Assembly: GCF_042648965.1 (NCBI RefSeq)
Contig: NZ_JBHRYJ010000001.1
Span: forward strand, 1,550,001 to 1,614,000
Direction: 5' to 3'
Length of the DNA: 64,000 bases
DNA from: Ferrovibrio xuzhouensis
GTDB taxonomy: Bacteria; Pseudomonadota; Alphaproteobacteria; Ferrovibrionales; Ferrovibrionaceae
The notes beneath the pieces are model-generated. The model was not told where the DNA came from. It ran no database searches and saw only the letters and a list, made by a program, of their open reading frames with translations. A program made the translations under genes and the position numbers. Of this stretch, positions 7,565 through 15,976 are shown piece by piece; position 1 is the stretch's first letter, and the number at the start of each line of letters is the position of its first letter.

Positions 7565-8613
7565 CCGACATCGCCATGAGCCAGAGCCCGCTGGCCATCC
7601 GCCTGGAAAACTGCGCGAAAACCTTCGCCGACGGCACCCGCGCGCTGGAGCCGCTCGATCTCGAGATTTCCGCCGGCGAGACCGTGGTCTTCCTCGGGCC
7701 ATCCGGCTGCGGCAAGACCACGACGCTCCGCATCATTGCCGGCCTTGAAGACCCGGATGCTGGCGGCCGCGTGCTGTTCGACGGCGCCGATGTCACCGGC
7801 CAGCCGATCGAGAAGCGCAACGTCGGCATGGTGTTCCAGTCCTATGCGCTGTTCCCCAACATGAGCGTCGCCGAGAATATCGGCTACGGCCTGCGCATCC
7901 GCAAAAGCCCGGCCGCCGCCGTCCGCGCCCGCGTCGCCGAGATGCTGGCGATGATGCGCATCGAGCAACTCGCCGACCGCCGCATCGACCAGCTGTCGGG
8001 CGGCCAGCGCCAGCGCGTTGCGCTGGCCCGTGCGCTGGCGGTGCGGCCGCGCGCCCTGCTGCTCGACGAGCCGCTGACCGCGCTGGATGCCAAGCTGCGC
8101 GACACCTTGCGTCTCGAAATCGACACCCTGCTGCGCAGCCTGGGGATCACGGCGATCTATGTGACCCACGACCAGGCCGAGGCGATGGCGCTCGGCGACC
8201 GCATCGTCGTCATGGAGCATGGCCGCGTCGCCCAGGTCGGCAAGCCGCGCGACATCTACCAGCGACCGGCGACGCGGTTCGTTGCCGACTTCATCGGCAC
8301 CATGAACCGCCTGACCGGCACCACCCGCGGCGGCGTGTTTTCCTGCCGCGCCGGCGACCTGGCCTGGGCGCAGGCCCCGGCGGCAGCCACCGAGATCCTG
8401 TTCCGGCCCGAGGACATCCGCATCACCGCACCGGACGCCGCGCCGCTGCAGGGCACCATCACGGCGGCCTTCTTCCTCGGCGACCGCACCCGGCTGTTCG
8501 TCGAGGTCGGCGAGGCACAGCCGCTGGTGGCCGAAAGCATCGAGCGCCGCGACTTCGCCCATGGCGAGGCGGTCGGCCTGCAGATCGCCGCGCAGAATCT
8601 TCTCGTGCTGTAG
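7561..8613 (+). CDS. ABC transporter ATP-binding protein
   Basis: 350 aa. Walker A GPSGCGKTT, Q-loop VFQSYALFPNMSV, signature LSGGQRQRVALARAL, Walker B ALLLDEPLTALDA and the switch His in VTHDQAEAMALGD are all intact, so it should be active. A C-terminal TOBE-like domain (about 265-350) places it in the PotA/FbpC/PhnT class. Starts at 7561 (overlapping the permease stop) or the internal ATG at 7576. It energises the importer formed by the two preceding permeases. Confidence 0.92.
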   Translation: MTDIAMSQSPLAIRLENCAKTFADGTRALEPLDLEISAGETVVFLGPSGCGKTTTLRIIAGLEDPDAGGRVLFDGADVTGQPIEKRNVGMVFQSYALFPNMSVAENIGYGLRIRKSPAAAVRARVAEMLAMMRIEQLADRRIDQLSGGQRQRVALARALAVRPRALLLDEPLTALDAKLRDTLRLEIDTLLRSLGITAIYVTHDQAEAMALGDRIVVMEHGRVAQVGKPRDIYQRPATRFVADFIGTMNRLTGTTRGGVFSCRAGDLAWAQAPAAATEILFRPEDIRITAPDAAPLQGTITAAFFLGDRTRLFVEVGEAQPLVAESIERRDFAHGEAVGLQIAAQNLLVL

Positions 8614-8625
8614 GAGTATTGAATC

Positions 8626-8688
8626 GTCACCCCGGACCTGATCCGGGGTCCCATTCAGAAATGGGATTCCCGCTTGCGCGGGAATGAC
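8626..8688. repeat. REP-like palindromic element with three hairpins
   Basis: A 63-bp run of three hairpins: ACCCCGGA/TCCGGGGT (8629-8636, 8642-8649), CCCATT/AATGGG (8650-8655, 8660-8665) and ATTCCCGC/GCGGGAAT (8666-8673, 8678-8685), bracketed by GTCA and TGAC. It lies in the 94-bp spacer between ATPase and phosphodiesterase genes. The form is that of intergenic palindromic repeats common in alphaproteobacteria; a related composite copy is at 25775-25881. Confidence 0.75.
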
Positions 8689-8707
8689 AAGACTCAACGG
8701 AGCCCCC

Positions 8708-9526
8708 ATGCTGATCGCCCAGATCACCGACACCCATATCAAGCTGCCCGGCAAACTGGCCTACAAGAAGGTCGATACTGCGGCGATGCTGCGCGCCTGC
8801 GTCGCCGAACTGCTGGCGCTCAAGCCGCAGCCCGACCTGATCCTGCTGACCGGCGACCTTGTCGACCTCGGCCGGCCCGAGGAATACGATCATCTGAAAT
8901 CGATCCTGGCACCGCTGCGCCAGCGCATCATCGCCATCCCCGGCAATCATGACGGCCGCGACAGCATGCGCGCCGCCTTTGCGTCGGAAGGCTATCTGCC
9001 GGACAGCGGCTTCCTGCAGTTCGCCATCGATGACGACTATCCGCTGCGGCTGGTCGGCCTCGATACCGTGATCCCCGGCGAAGGCGGCGGCGAGCTTTGC
9101 GCCGCGCGGCTTGACTGGCTCGATGCCACACTGATACAGAAGCCCGACGCACCGACCCTGGTGATGATGCATCATCCGCCGTTTGTGACCGGCATCGGCC
9201 ATATGGACCGGATCGGGCTGAAAGGCCGTGAAGCGTTCACCGCGATCATGGCGCGGCATCCGCAGGTGCAGCTGATCCTCTGCGGCCACCTGCACCGCAC
9301 CATCCGCGCCGATATCGGCGGCCGGCCGGCCCTGACCTGCCCGAGCCCGGCGCACCAGGTGGCGCTCGACATCGACGAGAGCGCGCCGAGCTGCTTCCGC
9401 ATGGAGCCGCCGGGTTTCATGCTGCACTGGTGGCACGACAATCGCCTCGTCACCCATACGGCGGTGATCGGCGACTACGACGGTCCCTATCCGTTTTTCG
9501 ATCCCGCGGGCCGGCTGATCGACTGA
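8708..9526 (+). CDS. GpdQ-like metallophosphodiesterase
   Basis: 272 aa from the ATG at 8708 with ACGGAG upstream. Binuclear-metal phosphoesterase motifs fall at almost the same residue numbers as in Enterobacter GpdQ: Asp8 and His10 (ITDTH), Asp50 (TGD), Asn80-His81 (GNHD), His156 (MMHHPP), and His194/His196 (CGHLH). The GRPEEY segment after the GD motif and the late PAHQV segment are also GpdQ-like. The family hydrolyses glycerophosphodiesters and other phosphodiesters. With no signal peptide it is cytosolic, so the linked importer would supply its substrate. CpdA-type cAMP phosphodiesterase is the alternative. Confidence 0.82.
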   Translation: MLIAQITDTHIKLPGKLAYKKVDTAAMLRACVAELLALKPQPDLILLTGDLVDLGRPEEYDHLKSILAPLRQRIIAIPGNHDGRDSMRAAFASEGYLPDSGFLQFAIDDDYPLRLVGLDTVIPGEGGGELCAARLDWLDATLIQKPDAPTLVMMHHPPFVTGIGHMDRIGLKGREAFTAIMARHPQVQLILCGHLHRTIRADIGGRPALTCPSPAHQVALDIDESAPSCFRMEPPGFMLHWWHDNRLVTHTAVIGDYDGPYPFFDPAGRLID

Positions 9527-9529
9527 AGC

Positions 9530-10978
9530 TCAGTCCTCCAGCGCGTCCTTCCAGAACGGCGCGGTCTTCGCATAGATATTCCAGGCATCGCCGAGATGGG
9601 CGAGCTGCATTTCCTGGCGGCCGATGAACCAGCCGGCGATGGCCGCTGCGGCCGGATCGCCGGCCGGCGCCGCCAGCACGTCGCGCATCAGCATGTTGCC
9701 GACCGCAGCGTCGTTCAACGCGCCGAGGCAGTCCTGCAGCTGCGCCAGCGCGCCATGGAAGCGCCGCACCGATTTGCGGCCGAACAGCGGGCGGAAGAAT
9801 TCCACCGCATAGCGCAGCTTCTTGGCCTGGATGCGCAGCACATGCAGGGATTCGGCATCCAGCTCGTCATGACGTTTGCCGAGCTTCCGCACCTTGCGGG
9901 CGCGCCGCTGCAGCAGCGCGGCGGCAAAGCGCCGCGCCGGCTGGGTCGCCGCCTCGCGCAGCGCCGTATCCCAGGAATCCGTCACCGCCTGTGGCAGTTT
10001 CAGCAGCAGATCCTCGAAACCGAGCCGCAGCCGCAGGCAGCGCGGCGAGCGCAGCGCGGCATCGAGTGCCACCTGGGCCGCCTCGCGGCGATCCTCCAGC
10101 ACGGTGGCGAGATGGCGCAGGCCCTTGGGGTCGGGCAGCTTCGCACTCAGCGGCACCAGGGTTTCGGCCAGGAATACGTCGATATCGCGCTTGCGGCCGA
10201 GCGGGCCGTTCAGCCAGCGCAGCTCGGCGATCAGCGGGTCGGTCAGCGCGGCCGGCAGCGCCGGCGCAAACAGGCTGAGCGCCGAGCGCAGGCGACGCAA
10301 TGCCACGCGCATCTGGTGCACCCCCTCGATGTCGCGGTTGCGCAGTACCGGCAGCATGTTGCCGTCGAACTGCAGCAGGCAGTGCCGCACGATGGCGCAG
10401 AACATGGCAAGCGTGTCGGCATCCCCGGGCAGGTCGAAGGGGATCGGGCCGGCACGCAGCGGCGGCGGCTCGACGATGCCAAGCGCGGCGACGGCCGAGA
10501 TCAGCGGCGGGGCGCCGCTCCAGGCCAGCGGCAGGTCGTCGGCCAGCGCCAGCGCGAGTGCAATGGCGGCATCGGCGGGGCCCTGCAGCAGGATCTCGCC
10601 GCAGTCGGCGGTCTCGTCGCCTCTGGTCAGTCGCTGGTGAACCAGTCGCAGCTCCAGCCCGTCGGCAAGCAGCCGGCCGGTGATTTCCGCCTGGCCCTCG
10701 GCGAGGATCGTCCTGCTGTCGTCGAGCGGCGGTGCATCCTTCAGCGGCAGGCCGGCGACCGGAAGGGTTTCGTGGCGCTGTGTCGCGGCATCCGCGACAC
10801 CAAGGCAGAGCCAGCCGGCGGCGGCGAAGGCACGGCCGGCGGTATCTTCAACGGTCAGGGCAGGACGTGAAACGGCGCTCCGCTGTCCGGACAGGGCGGC
10901 CAGGCGCGGATGGCGCCGGGCACGGCGCAGGCTGCCGGGCGGGATCGCCAGATGCAGCAAAGCGGGGGGAACGCTCAT
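9530..10978 (-). CDS. CHAD domain protein with degenerate CYTH-like N-terminus
   Basis: 482 aa. Residues about 200-470 form a CHAD domain, alpha-helical with conserved His and basic residues (GVHQMRVALRRLRSAL; LHVLRIQAKKLRYAVEFF); CHAD proteins bind polyphosphate granules. The first 190 residues resemble a CYTH triphosphatase domain in layout (LLHLAIPPGSLRRARRHPRLAAL), but the catalytic ExExK motif expected near the N-terminus is absent, so no triphosphatase activity is expected. Convergent with the phosphodiesterase gene, 3 bp apart. Role in phosphate storage is inferred. Confidence 0.85.
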   Translation of the reverse strand: MSVPPALLHLAIPPGSLRRARRHPRLAALSGQRSAVSRPALTVEDTAGRAFAAAGWLCLGVADAATQRHETLPVAGLPLKDAPPLDDSRTILAEGQAEITGRLLADGLELRLVHQRLTRGDETADCGEILLQGPADAAIALALALADDLPLAWSGAPPLISAVAALGIVEPPPLRAGPIPFDLPGDADTLAMFCAIVRHCLLQFDGNMLPVLRNRDIEGVHQMRVALRRLRSALSLFAPALPAALTDPLIAELRWLNGPLGRKRDIDVFLAETLVPLSAKLPDPKGLRHLATVLEDRREAAQVALDAALRSPRCLRLRLGFEDLLLKLPQAVTDSWDTALREAATQPARRFAAALLQRRARKVRKLGKRHDELDAESLHVLRIQAKKLRYAVEFFRPLFGRKSVRRFHGALAQLQDCLGALNDAAVGNMLMRDVLAAPAGDPAAAAIAGWFIGRQEMQLAHLGDAWNIYAKTAPFWKDALED

Positions 10979-11500
10979 GGCCGCGCACTCTACCGGACCC
11001 CCGGAAAATAAGTCAAATAACTCAGGGTTTTACTATTATTACAGTTTCGCGACAGCACGCCCTGCGGCCCGTTCCGGCGCTCCCGTCACGGCCCTTGGCG
11101 CGGCCGGCCCGCCAGAACCGCCCGGACCCGCAGCGACCGGCAGCCTGACCGGATCGCCAGCCAGACAGGCGGTTTTCGCATTTTGTCATCGGACGCCCTA
11201 ATTCCGCCCTTTTTGCCGGCTTGAATACCCCCATCGAACAACAGGCAGTCAGTTCAGCAGGCCTGTTCGGGCCGTCCGGCACCCCCCTCCTATTCCCCCC
11301 AGGAGCCGCCGGGCGGCCCCCTCCTGCCTCCCCCGGTCCACCCGGACCAGCCGACCACACTCGCAGGCATCGCCGACCGATGCCTCGCCCGCCGCCAGAG
11401 TCCTGCTCCGGCGCCCGCCTGCCTTTTGCCTCATGCCGGCCCCGGCCGGCAGCACGGCCGGACGGGCAGCCGGCAAGAACGAGCAAATCGCGAGAGACCC
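10979..11500. other. 522-bp divergent intergenic region
   Basis: Spacer between the CHAD gene (minus) and the GNAT-nitrilase gene (plus). It holds an AT-rich patch at about 11007-11046, the likely promoter area, and a C-rich tract at about 11265-11350. Long frames here have no recognisable family and appear to be products of high GC. No RNA gene or clear operator seen. Confidence 0.5.
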
Positions 11501-13186
11501 ATGGCCCAGAAACCCCGCAAGACCCCCACCAAGCCCGCGCCTGCCAAGGCCGCCATCCCCAAGCCGGCACCCAAAGCAGCGCCGGCCGAGGCCGGCAGCA
11601 TCCCGGGTCCCACACGCCGCAGCGGCAGCAGCCGGCCGAAGCTGGTGGTGCGCAATGCGACACCGAAGGACATGGCGGCGATCCGCGCGCTGACCGCCAA
11701 GGTCTATGCTGCACTCGGCAGCAACGGCGCCTATTCCATCGCCCAGCTGCGCGGCCACCAGCATCATTTCCCCGACGGCCAGTTCGTCGCCGTCTATGAA
11801 GACGCCATCGTCGGCTATTGCGCCACCTTCCGCATCGGCGGCCGGCTCGCCCTGCAGCCGCATGACTGGGTCAGCATCACCGGTCGCGGCTATGCCTCGC
11901 GCCACGATCCGGAAGGCGACTATCTCTACGGCATGGAAATCTGCGTCGACCCGGATTACCGCGGCCTGCGCATCGGCCAGCGGCTATACAACGCGCGCAA
12001 GCAGCTGTGCCAGCATCTGCGGCTCAAGGGCATCGTGTTCGGCGGCCGCATGCCGGGCCTGAGTAGGCGCTGGAACCAGGTGCGTTCACCCGAGCGCTAT
12101 GTCGAACTCGCCCGCGAGGGCCGCCTGCGCGACCAGGTGATCAGCTTCCAGCTGCGCAACGGCTTCGAGCCGATCGGCGTGCTGCGCGACTACCTGACCT
12201 CCGACCATGAATCGCGCGGCTTCGCCACCCATATGCTGTGGCGCAACCCGCAGGTCGGCGAGGAAGACCATGTCGCCGCCAGTCCCAACCTGCGCCAGCA
12301 GAATACCGTGCGGGTCGCCTGCGTGCAGTACCAGCAGCGCGCCATCGCTGCGTTCGACGACTTTGCCCGCCAGGTCGAGTATTTCGTCGATGCCGTGGCC
12401 GACTACAAGGCCGACTTCGTGGTTTTCCCGGAACTCTTCACGCTGCAATTGCTGTCGATCGAGAACAAGCGCGCCCCGGCCGCCGAGGCGATCGCCGCCC
12501 TGACCGACTATACCGACCGCATCCGCACGTTGTTCAGCGAACTGGCGGTCAGCTACAACATCAACATCATCGGCGGCTCGCATCCGACCCGCGATGCGAC
12601 GGATGGCCGCGTCTACAACATCTGTTATGTCTGCCTGCGCGACGGTTCGGTGCACGAGCAGCGCAAGATCCATCCGACGCCGAACGAGCGTTACTGGTGG
12701 AACATCACCGGCGGCGACACCATGAACGCCATCGAGACCGACTGCGGCCCGATCGGCGTGATGATCTGCTATGACGCGGAATTCCCCGAACTTGGCCGCC
12801 ACCTGACCGACCAGGGCGCGCAGATCCTGTTCATCCCCTTCTGCACCGACGAGCGGCAGAGCTGGCTGCGGGTGCGCTATTGCGCCCAGGCACGCGCCGT
12901 CGAGAACCAGTGCTATGTCGCCATGGCCGGCAATGTCGGCAACCTGCCCGATGTCGAGAACATGGACATCCAGTATGCCCAGAGCTGCGTGCTGACACCC
13001 TGCGACTTTCCCTTCGCCCGCGACGGCATCGCCGCCGACACCACGCCGAATGTCGAGATGGTGGCGATTGCCGACCTGCAGCTCGACAGCCTGGCCAATG
13101 CGCGCCAGTCAGGCACCGTGCAGAACCTGAAGGACCGCCGCTTCGATCTCTACAGCGTCACCTGGAAAGACCCAACCGAAGCCTAA
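11501..13186 (+). CDS. GNAT acetyltransferase fused to nitrilase-family hydrolase
   Basis: 561 aa from ATG 11501. Residues 1-45 are a Lys/Pro/Ala-rich low-complexity lead. A GNAT domain follows (about 46-230) with the acetyl-CoA loop in DPDYRGLRIGQRLY. A carbon-nitrogen hydrolase domain fills about 265-555 with its triad in place: Glu311 (FPELF), Lys389 (RKIHPT) and Cys423 (MICYDAEFPE). The fused architecture is known as a bifunctional GNAT/carbon-nitrogen hydrolase, but the substrate is unknown; an amidase acting on an acylated amine or peptide is a reasonable guess. Its stop overlaps the convergent kinase stop by 4 bp. Confidence 0.9.
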   Translation: MAQKPRKTPTKPAPAKAAIPKPAPKAAPAEAGSIPGPTRRSGSSRPKLVVRNATPKDMAAIRALTAKVYAALGSNGAYSIAQLRGHQHHFPDGQFVAVYEDAIVGYCATFRIGGRLALQPHDWVSITGRGYASRHDPEGDYLYGMEICVDPDYRGLRIGQRLYNARKQLCQHLRLKGIVFGGRMPGLSRRWNQVRSPERYVELAREGRLRDQVISFQLRNGFEPIGVLRDYLTSDHESRGFATHMLWRNPQVGEEDHVAASPNLRQQNTVRVACVQYQQRAIAAFDDFARQVEYFVDAVADYKADFVVFPELFTLQLLSIENKRAPAAEAIAALTDYTDRIRTLFSELAVSYNINIIGGSHPTRDATDGRVYNICYVCLRDGSVHEQRKIHPTPNERYWWNITGGDTMNAIETDCGPIGVMICYDAEFPELGRHLTDQGAQILFIPFCTDERQSWLRVRYCAQARAVENQCYVAMAGNVGNLPDVENMDIQYAQSCVLTPCDFPFARDGIAADTTPNVEMVAIADLQLDSLANARQSGTVQNLKDRRFDLYSVTWKDPTEA

Positions 13187-15459
13187 TCGGCTTTTCTGCC
13201 CGGCAGCAGTTCGCCGATCGCTTCGGCCAGCGCCGCCTTGCGCACCGGCTTGTGCAGCACCTTCGTCCTGCCGGCATGCCGGGTGCCGCGCAGCGCGTCA
13301 TCACTGAGCGAGCCGGACATGAACAGCACCGGCAGGCCCGGCCGCAGCTCGACCGCCTTGTCGGCCAGTGCAACGCCGCCCATGCCGCCTGGCATCATCA
13401 TGTCGGTCAGCATCAGGTCGACCGACACCGGCCGCTGCAGGATCGTCAGTGCCTCCGGGCCGCTGGCCGCCGCCAGCACGGCGTAGCCGAGCGTCTTCAG
13501 CAGGGCCACGGTCATGGTCCGCACATCGGGATTGTCCTCGACGCAAAGCACGCAGCGCCGCGTTGTGACGCTTTCCACGCCGGCCGCAGCCGCCACCGGC
13601 AGCAGCAGACGGAATTCGGTGCCATCGCCGGGCTCGCTGTCGACATCGATCATGCCGCCCGACTGCTGCACGAAACCGTAGACCATCGACAGACCGAGCC
13701 CGCTGCCCTTGCCGATGTCCTTGGTGGTGAAAAAGGGCTCGAAGATGCGCGCCTTCACATCGGGCGGCATGCCGGTGCCGGTGTCGCGGATGCCGATCGT
13801 CACATAGCTGCCGGGCGGTATCGTACGGTCGCCCGACGGCCGCGGTTCATAGACCACCTGCAAAGCGGTGGTGATGGTCAGCCGACCTTCGCTGTCCATG
13901 GCGTCCCGGGCATTCAGCGCAATGTTGAGCACGGCATTTTCGAGCTGGCTGGCATCCGCCTCGACCGCCGGCAAACCGTCGGCCAGATGGGTTTCGACCT
14001 GCACGGTCTCGCCAAGGCTGCGCTGCATCATCTCCTGCATGCCGGTCAGCAGTGCGTTGACGTCGATCCGGCTCGGCTTCAGCTTCTGCCGCCGGCTGAA
14101 GGCGAGTAGCCGCTGGGTCAGTTCGGCGCCGCGCACGGCATTGCGCAGGGCCTGCTGCGCCAGCCGGCGGCTGTCAGCGTCCTGCAGGCGGTCCTCCAGC
14201 AGTTCCAGGTTGCCGACGATCACCGCCAACAGGTTGTTGAAGTCATGCGCCACGCCGCCGGTGAGCTGGCCGATGGCTTCCATCTTCTGGGCCTGGCGCA
14301 ACTGGTCCTGCAGTTCCTCGGTCTGCCGCAGCGCCGTCATGTCGCGGGTGACGTTGACATAACCGGTCAGCTCGCCGGCTTCGTTGTGGATCGCCGTGAT
14401 CTCGACATTGACCCAGAAGCGGTGGCCGTCCTTGTGGCGGCGCCATTCCGCATTGGTGTAGCGGCCGGTTTCGCGGGCGGTGCGCAGGGTCTCGTCCGGC
14501 AGACCGGCCTGGCGCTCGGCATCGGGATAATAATGGTCGCGGGACCGGCCGATCGCCTCTTCCGGCGTATAGCCGGTCAGGTTCTGGGCGCCGGCATTCC
14601 AGGTCAGCACCTTGCCTTCGGCATCCAGCATGAAGATCGCGTAATCCTGGATCGAGTCGACCAGCAGGCGGAAACGCGCCTCGCTGTCGCGCATGCCGGC
14701 CTCGCTGGCGCGGCGCTGGGACAGGTCATGGATCACGCCGACGAAGACGCTGGTCTTGTCCTGGCGGTATTCGCCGACCGCGAGTTCAAAGGGAAACACG
14801 CTGCCGTCCTTGCGGCGCCCCAGCACCTCGCGGCCGATGCCGATGATGCGCTTCTCGCCGGTGCCGCGATAACGGTGCAGGTAACCGTCATGCCCGCTGC
14901 GATAGGGTTCCGGCATCAGCACGTTGACATTGCGGCCGATCACCTCGTCCGGGCGATAGCCGAACAGCTTCTCGCAGGCCGGATTGAACAGCGCGATGCG
15001 GCCGGCCTCGTCGATCATGATCAGGCCGTCGATGGCGGTATCGACCAGCAGGCGGAAGCGCTGCTCGCTGTCGCGCTGGGCCGCCTCGCTGTCGCGCCAT
15101 GACGACTGGTCGTGGATCACGCCGATGAACATGTGGCGGCCATCGCGCTCGAAGGCGCCCACGGCGAGCTGGAAGGGGAATTCGCTGCCGTCCTTGCGGC
15201 GGCCACGCACCTCGCGGCCGATGCCGATGATGCGCTTCTCGCCGGTCTTCAGGTGATGCTGCAGATAGCCGTCATGCTCGCTGTGATACGGCTCCGGCAT
15301 CAGCATGGTGACGTTCTGGCCGATCACCTCGTCCGGGCGATAGCCGAACAGCTTCTCGCAGGCCGGGTTGAACAGCGCCACATGGCCGGTCTCGTCGATC
15401 AGGATGAATCCGTCGATCGCCGTGTCGATGATTGCCCGGAGCAGATGGTCGCTGAGCAT
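13183..15459 (-). CDS. Hybrid histidine kinase with two FixL-like heme PAS domains
   Basis: 758 aa, soluble. PAS1 (about 5-120) and PAS2 (about 133-248) are near-duplicates; PAS3 is at about 262-375. Then HisKA with phospho-His405 (GGVAHDFNNLLAV), HATPase (GTGMP, GKGSGLGLSMVYGFV), and a C-terminal receiver (Asp in LMLTDMMMPGG). PAS1 and PAS2 align with the heme PAS of Bradyrhizobium FixL: proximal His200 corresponds to His62 and His190, and Arg220 to Arg82 and Arg210. Arg206 is kept in PAS2 (Arg196) but is His68 in PAS1. Two oxygen-sensing hemes are therefore plausible. A divergent single-domain receiver gene starts 118 bp away. Confidence 0.88.
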   Translation of the reverse strand: MLSDHLLRAIIDTAIDGFILIDETGHVALFNPACEKLFGYRPDEVIGQNVTMLMPEPYHSEHDGYLQHHLKTGEKRIIGIGREVRGRRKDGSEFPFQLAVGAFERDGRHMFIGVIHDQSSWRDSEAAQRDSEQRFRLLVDTAIDGLIMIDEAGRIALFNPACEKLFGYRPDEVIGRNVNVLMPEPYRSGHDGYLHRYRGTGEKRIIGIGREVLGRRKDGSVFPFELAVGEYRQDKTSVFVGVIHDLSQRRASEAGMRDSEARFRLLVDSIQDYAIFMLDAEGKVLTWNAGAQNLTGYTPEEAIGRSRDHYYPDAERQAGLPDETLRTARETGRYTNAEWRRHKDGHRFWVNVEITAIHNEAGELTGYVNVTRDMTALRQTEELQDQLRQAQKMEAIGQLTGGVAHDFNNLLAVIVGNLELLEDRLQDADSRRLAQQALRNAVRGAELTQRLLAFSRRQKLKPSRIDVNALLTGMQEMMQRSLGETVQVETHLADGLPAVEADASQLENAVLNIALNARDAMDSEGRLTITTALQVVYEPRPSGDRTIPPGSYVTIGIRDTGTGMPPDVKARIFEPFFTTKDIGKGSGLGLSMVYGFVQQSGGMIDVDSEPGDGTEFRLLLPVAAAAGVESVTTRRCVLCVEDNPDVRTMTVALLKTLGYAVLAAASGPEALTILQRPVSVDLMLTDMMMPGGMGGVALADKAVELRPGLPVLFMSGSLSDDALRGTRHAGRTKVLHKPVRKAALAEAIGELLPGRKAD

Positions 15460-15577
15460 TCCGTTTCTTTCTGGATAAAATGTTCAATCCCAGATTGCCG
15501 TACTATACGGGTGTTGTATACTGTAGATGCTATATGCTGGCTGGCCGGATACAACGCCAAATTCTGAACGGATCCCT
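15460..15577. promoter_or_regulatory. Divergent promoter region of kinase and receiver genes
   Basis: 118-bp AT-rich spacer between the kinase (minus) and the receiver gene (plus). It contains the inverted repeat TATAC (15504-15508) / GTATA (15516-15520) with a 7-bp spacer, and several TATA-like hexamers. Likely holds both promoters; the binding factor is unknown. Confidence 0.5.
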
Positions 15578-15967
15578 GTGACAGCTGCCGCAACCATTCT
15601 GATCATCGATGACAATGCCGATCTGGGCATGGTGCTGCGCGCCCATCTGCAGGGCGCCGGCTACCGGCCGCTGGTGGTCGACGGCGCCCGGGCCGGTCTC
15701 GCGCTGATCGAGGCGGGCGAGATCGACCTGGTGATCACCGACATCCTGATGCCCGAGGTGGACGGCATCGAACTGGTGCGCAGCGTCAAGCGGCGCTGGC
15801 CCGACCTGCCGGTGATCGCCATGTCGGGCGGCGGCCAGATCGCCGCCCGCGACCTGCTCGACATGATCGGCCAGCTCGGCGCCGACCATGTGCTGCAGAA
15901 ACCGGTACGACGCAGCGACCTGCTGGCGGCCGTCGAGGCCCAGCTGCTGAAGCGCCGGCCGGCCTGA
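15578..15967 (+). CDS. Single-domain response regulator
   Basis: 129 aa from GTG 15578; the frame is open back to an ATG at 15527, but family similarity starts only at TAAATILIIDDNADLG. A complete CheY-like receiver is seen: acidic pair IDD, phospho-Asp in LVITDILMPEVDG, switch residue in IAMSGGG, and Lys in LQKPVRR. No output domain. Divergent from the FixL-like hybrid kinase, which probably phosphorylates it directly or through its own receiver. Confidence 0.85.
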   Translation: MTAAATILIIDDNADLGMVLRAHLQGAGYRPLVVDGARAGLALIEAGEIDLVITDILMPEVDGIELVRSVKRRWPDLPVIAMSGGGQIAARDLLDMIGQLGADHVLQKPVRRSDLLAAVEAQLLKRRPA

Positions 15968-15976
15968 CACGGAGCG

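Noticed and set aside
8626..8688. Hairpin cluster after the ATPase gene as a terminator
   Set aside because: No T-tract on the plus strand; the multi-hairpin form fits an intergenic palindromic repeat better.
11221..11799. Plus-strand frame before and into the GNAT-nitrilase gene
   Set aside because: Low-complexity Pro/Arg-rich translation that overlaps the real gene in another frame.
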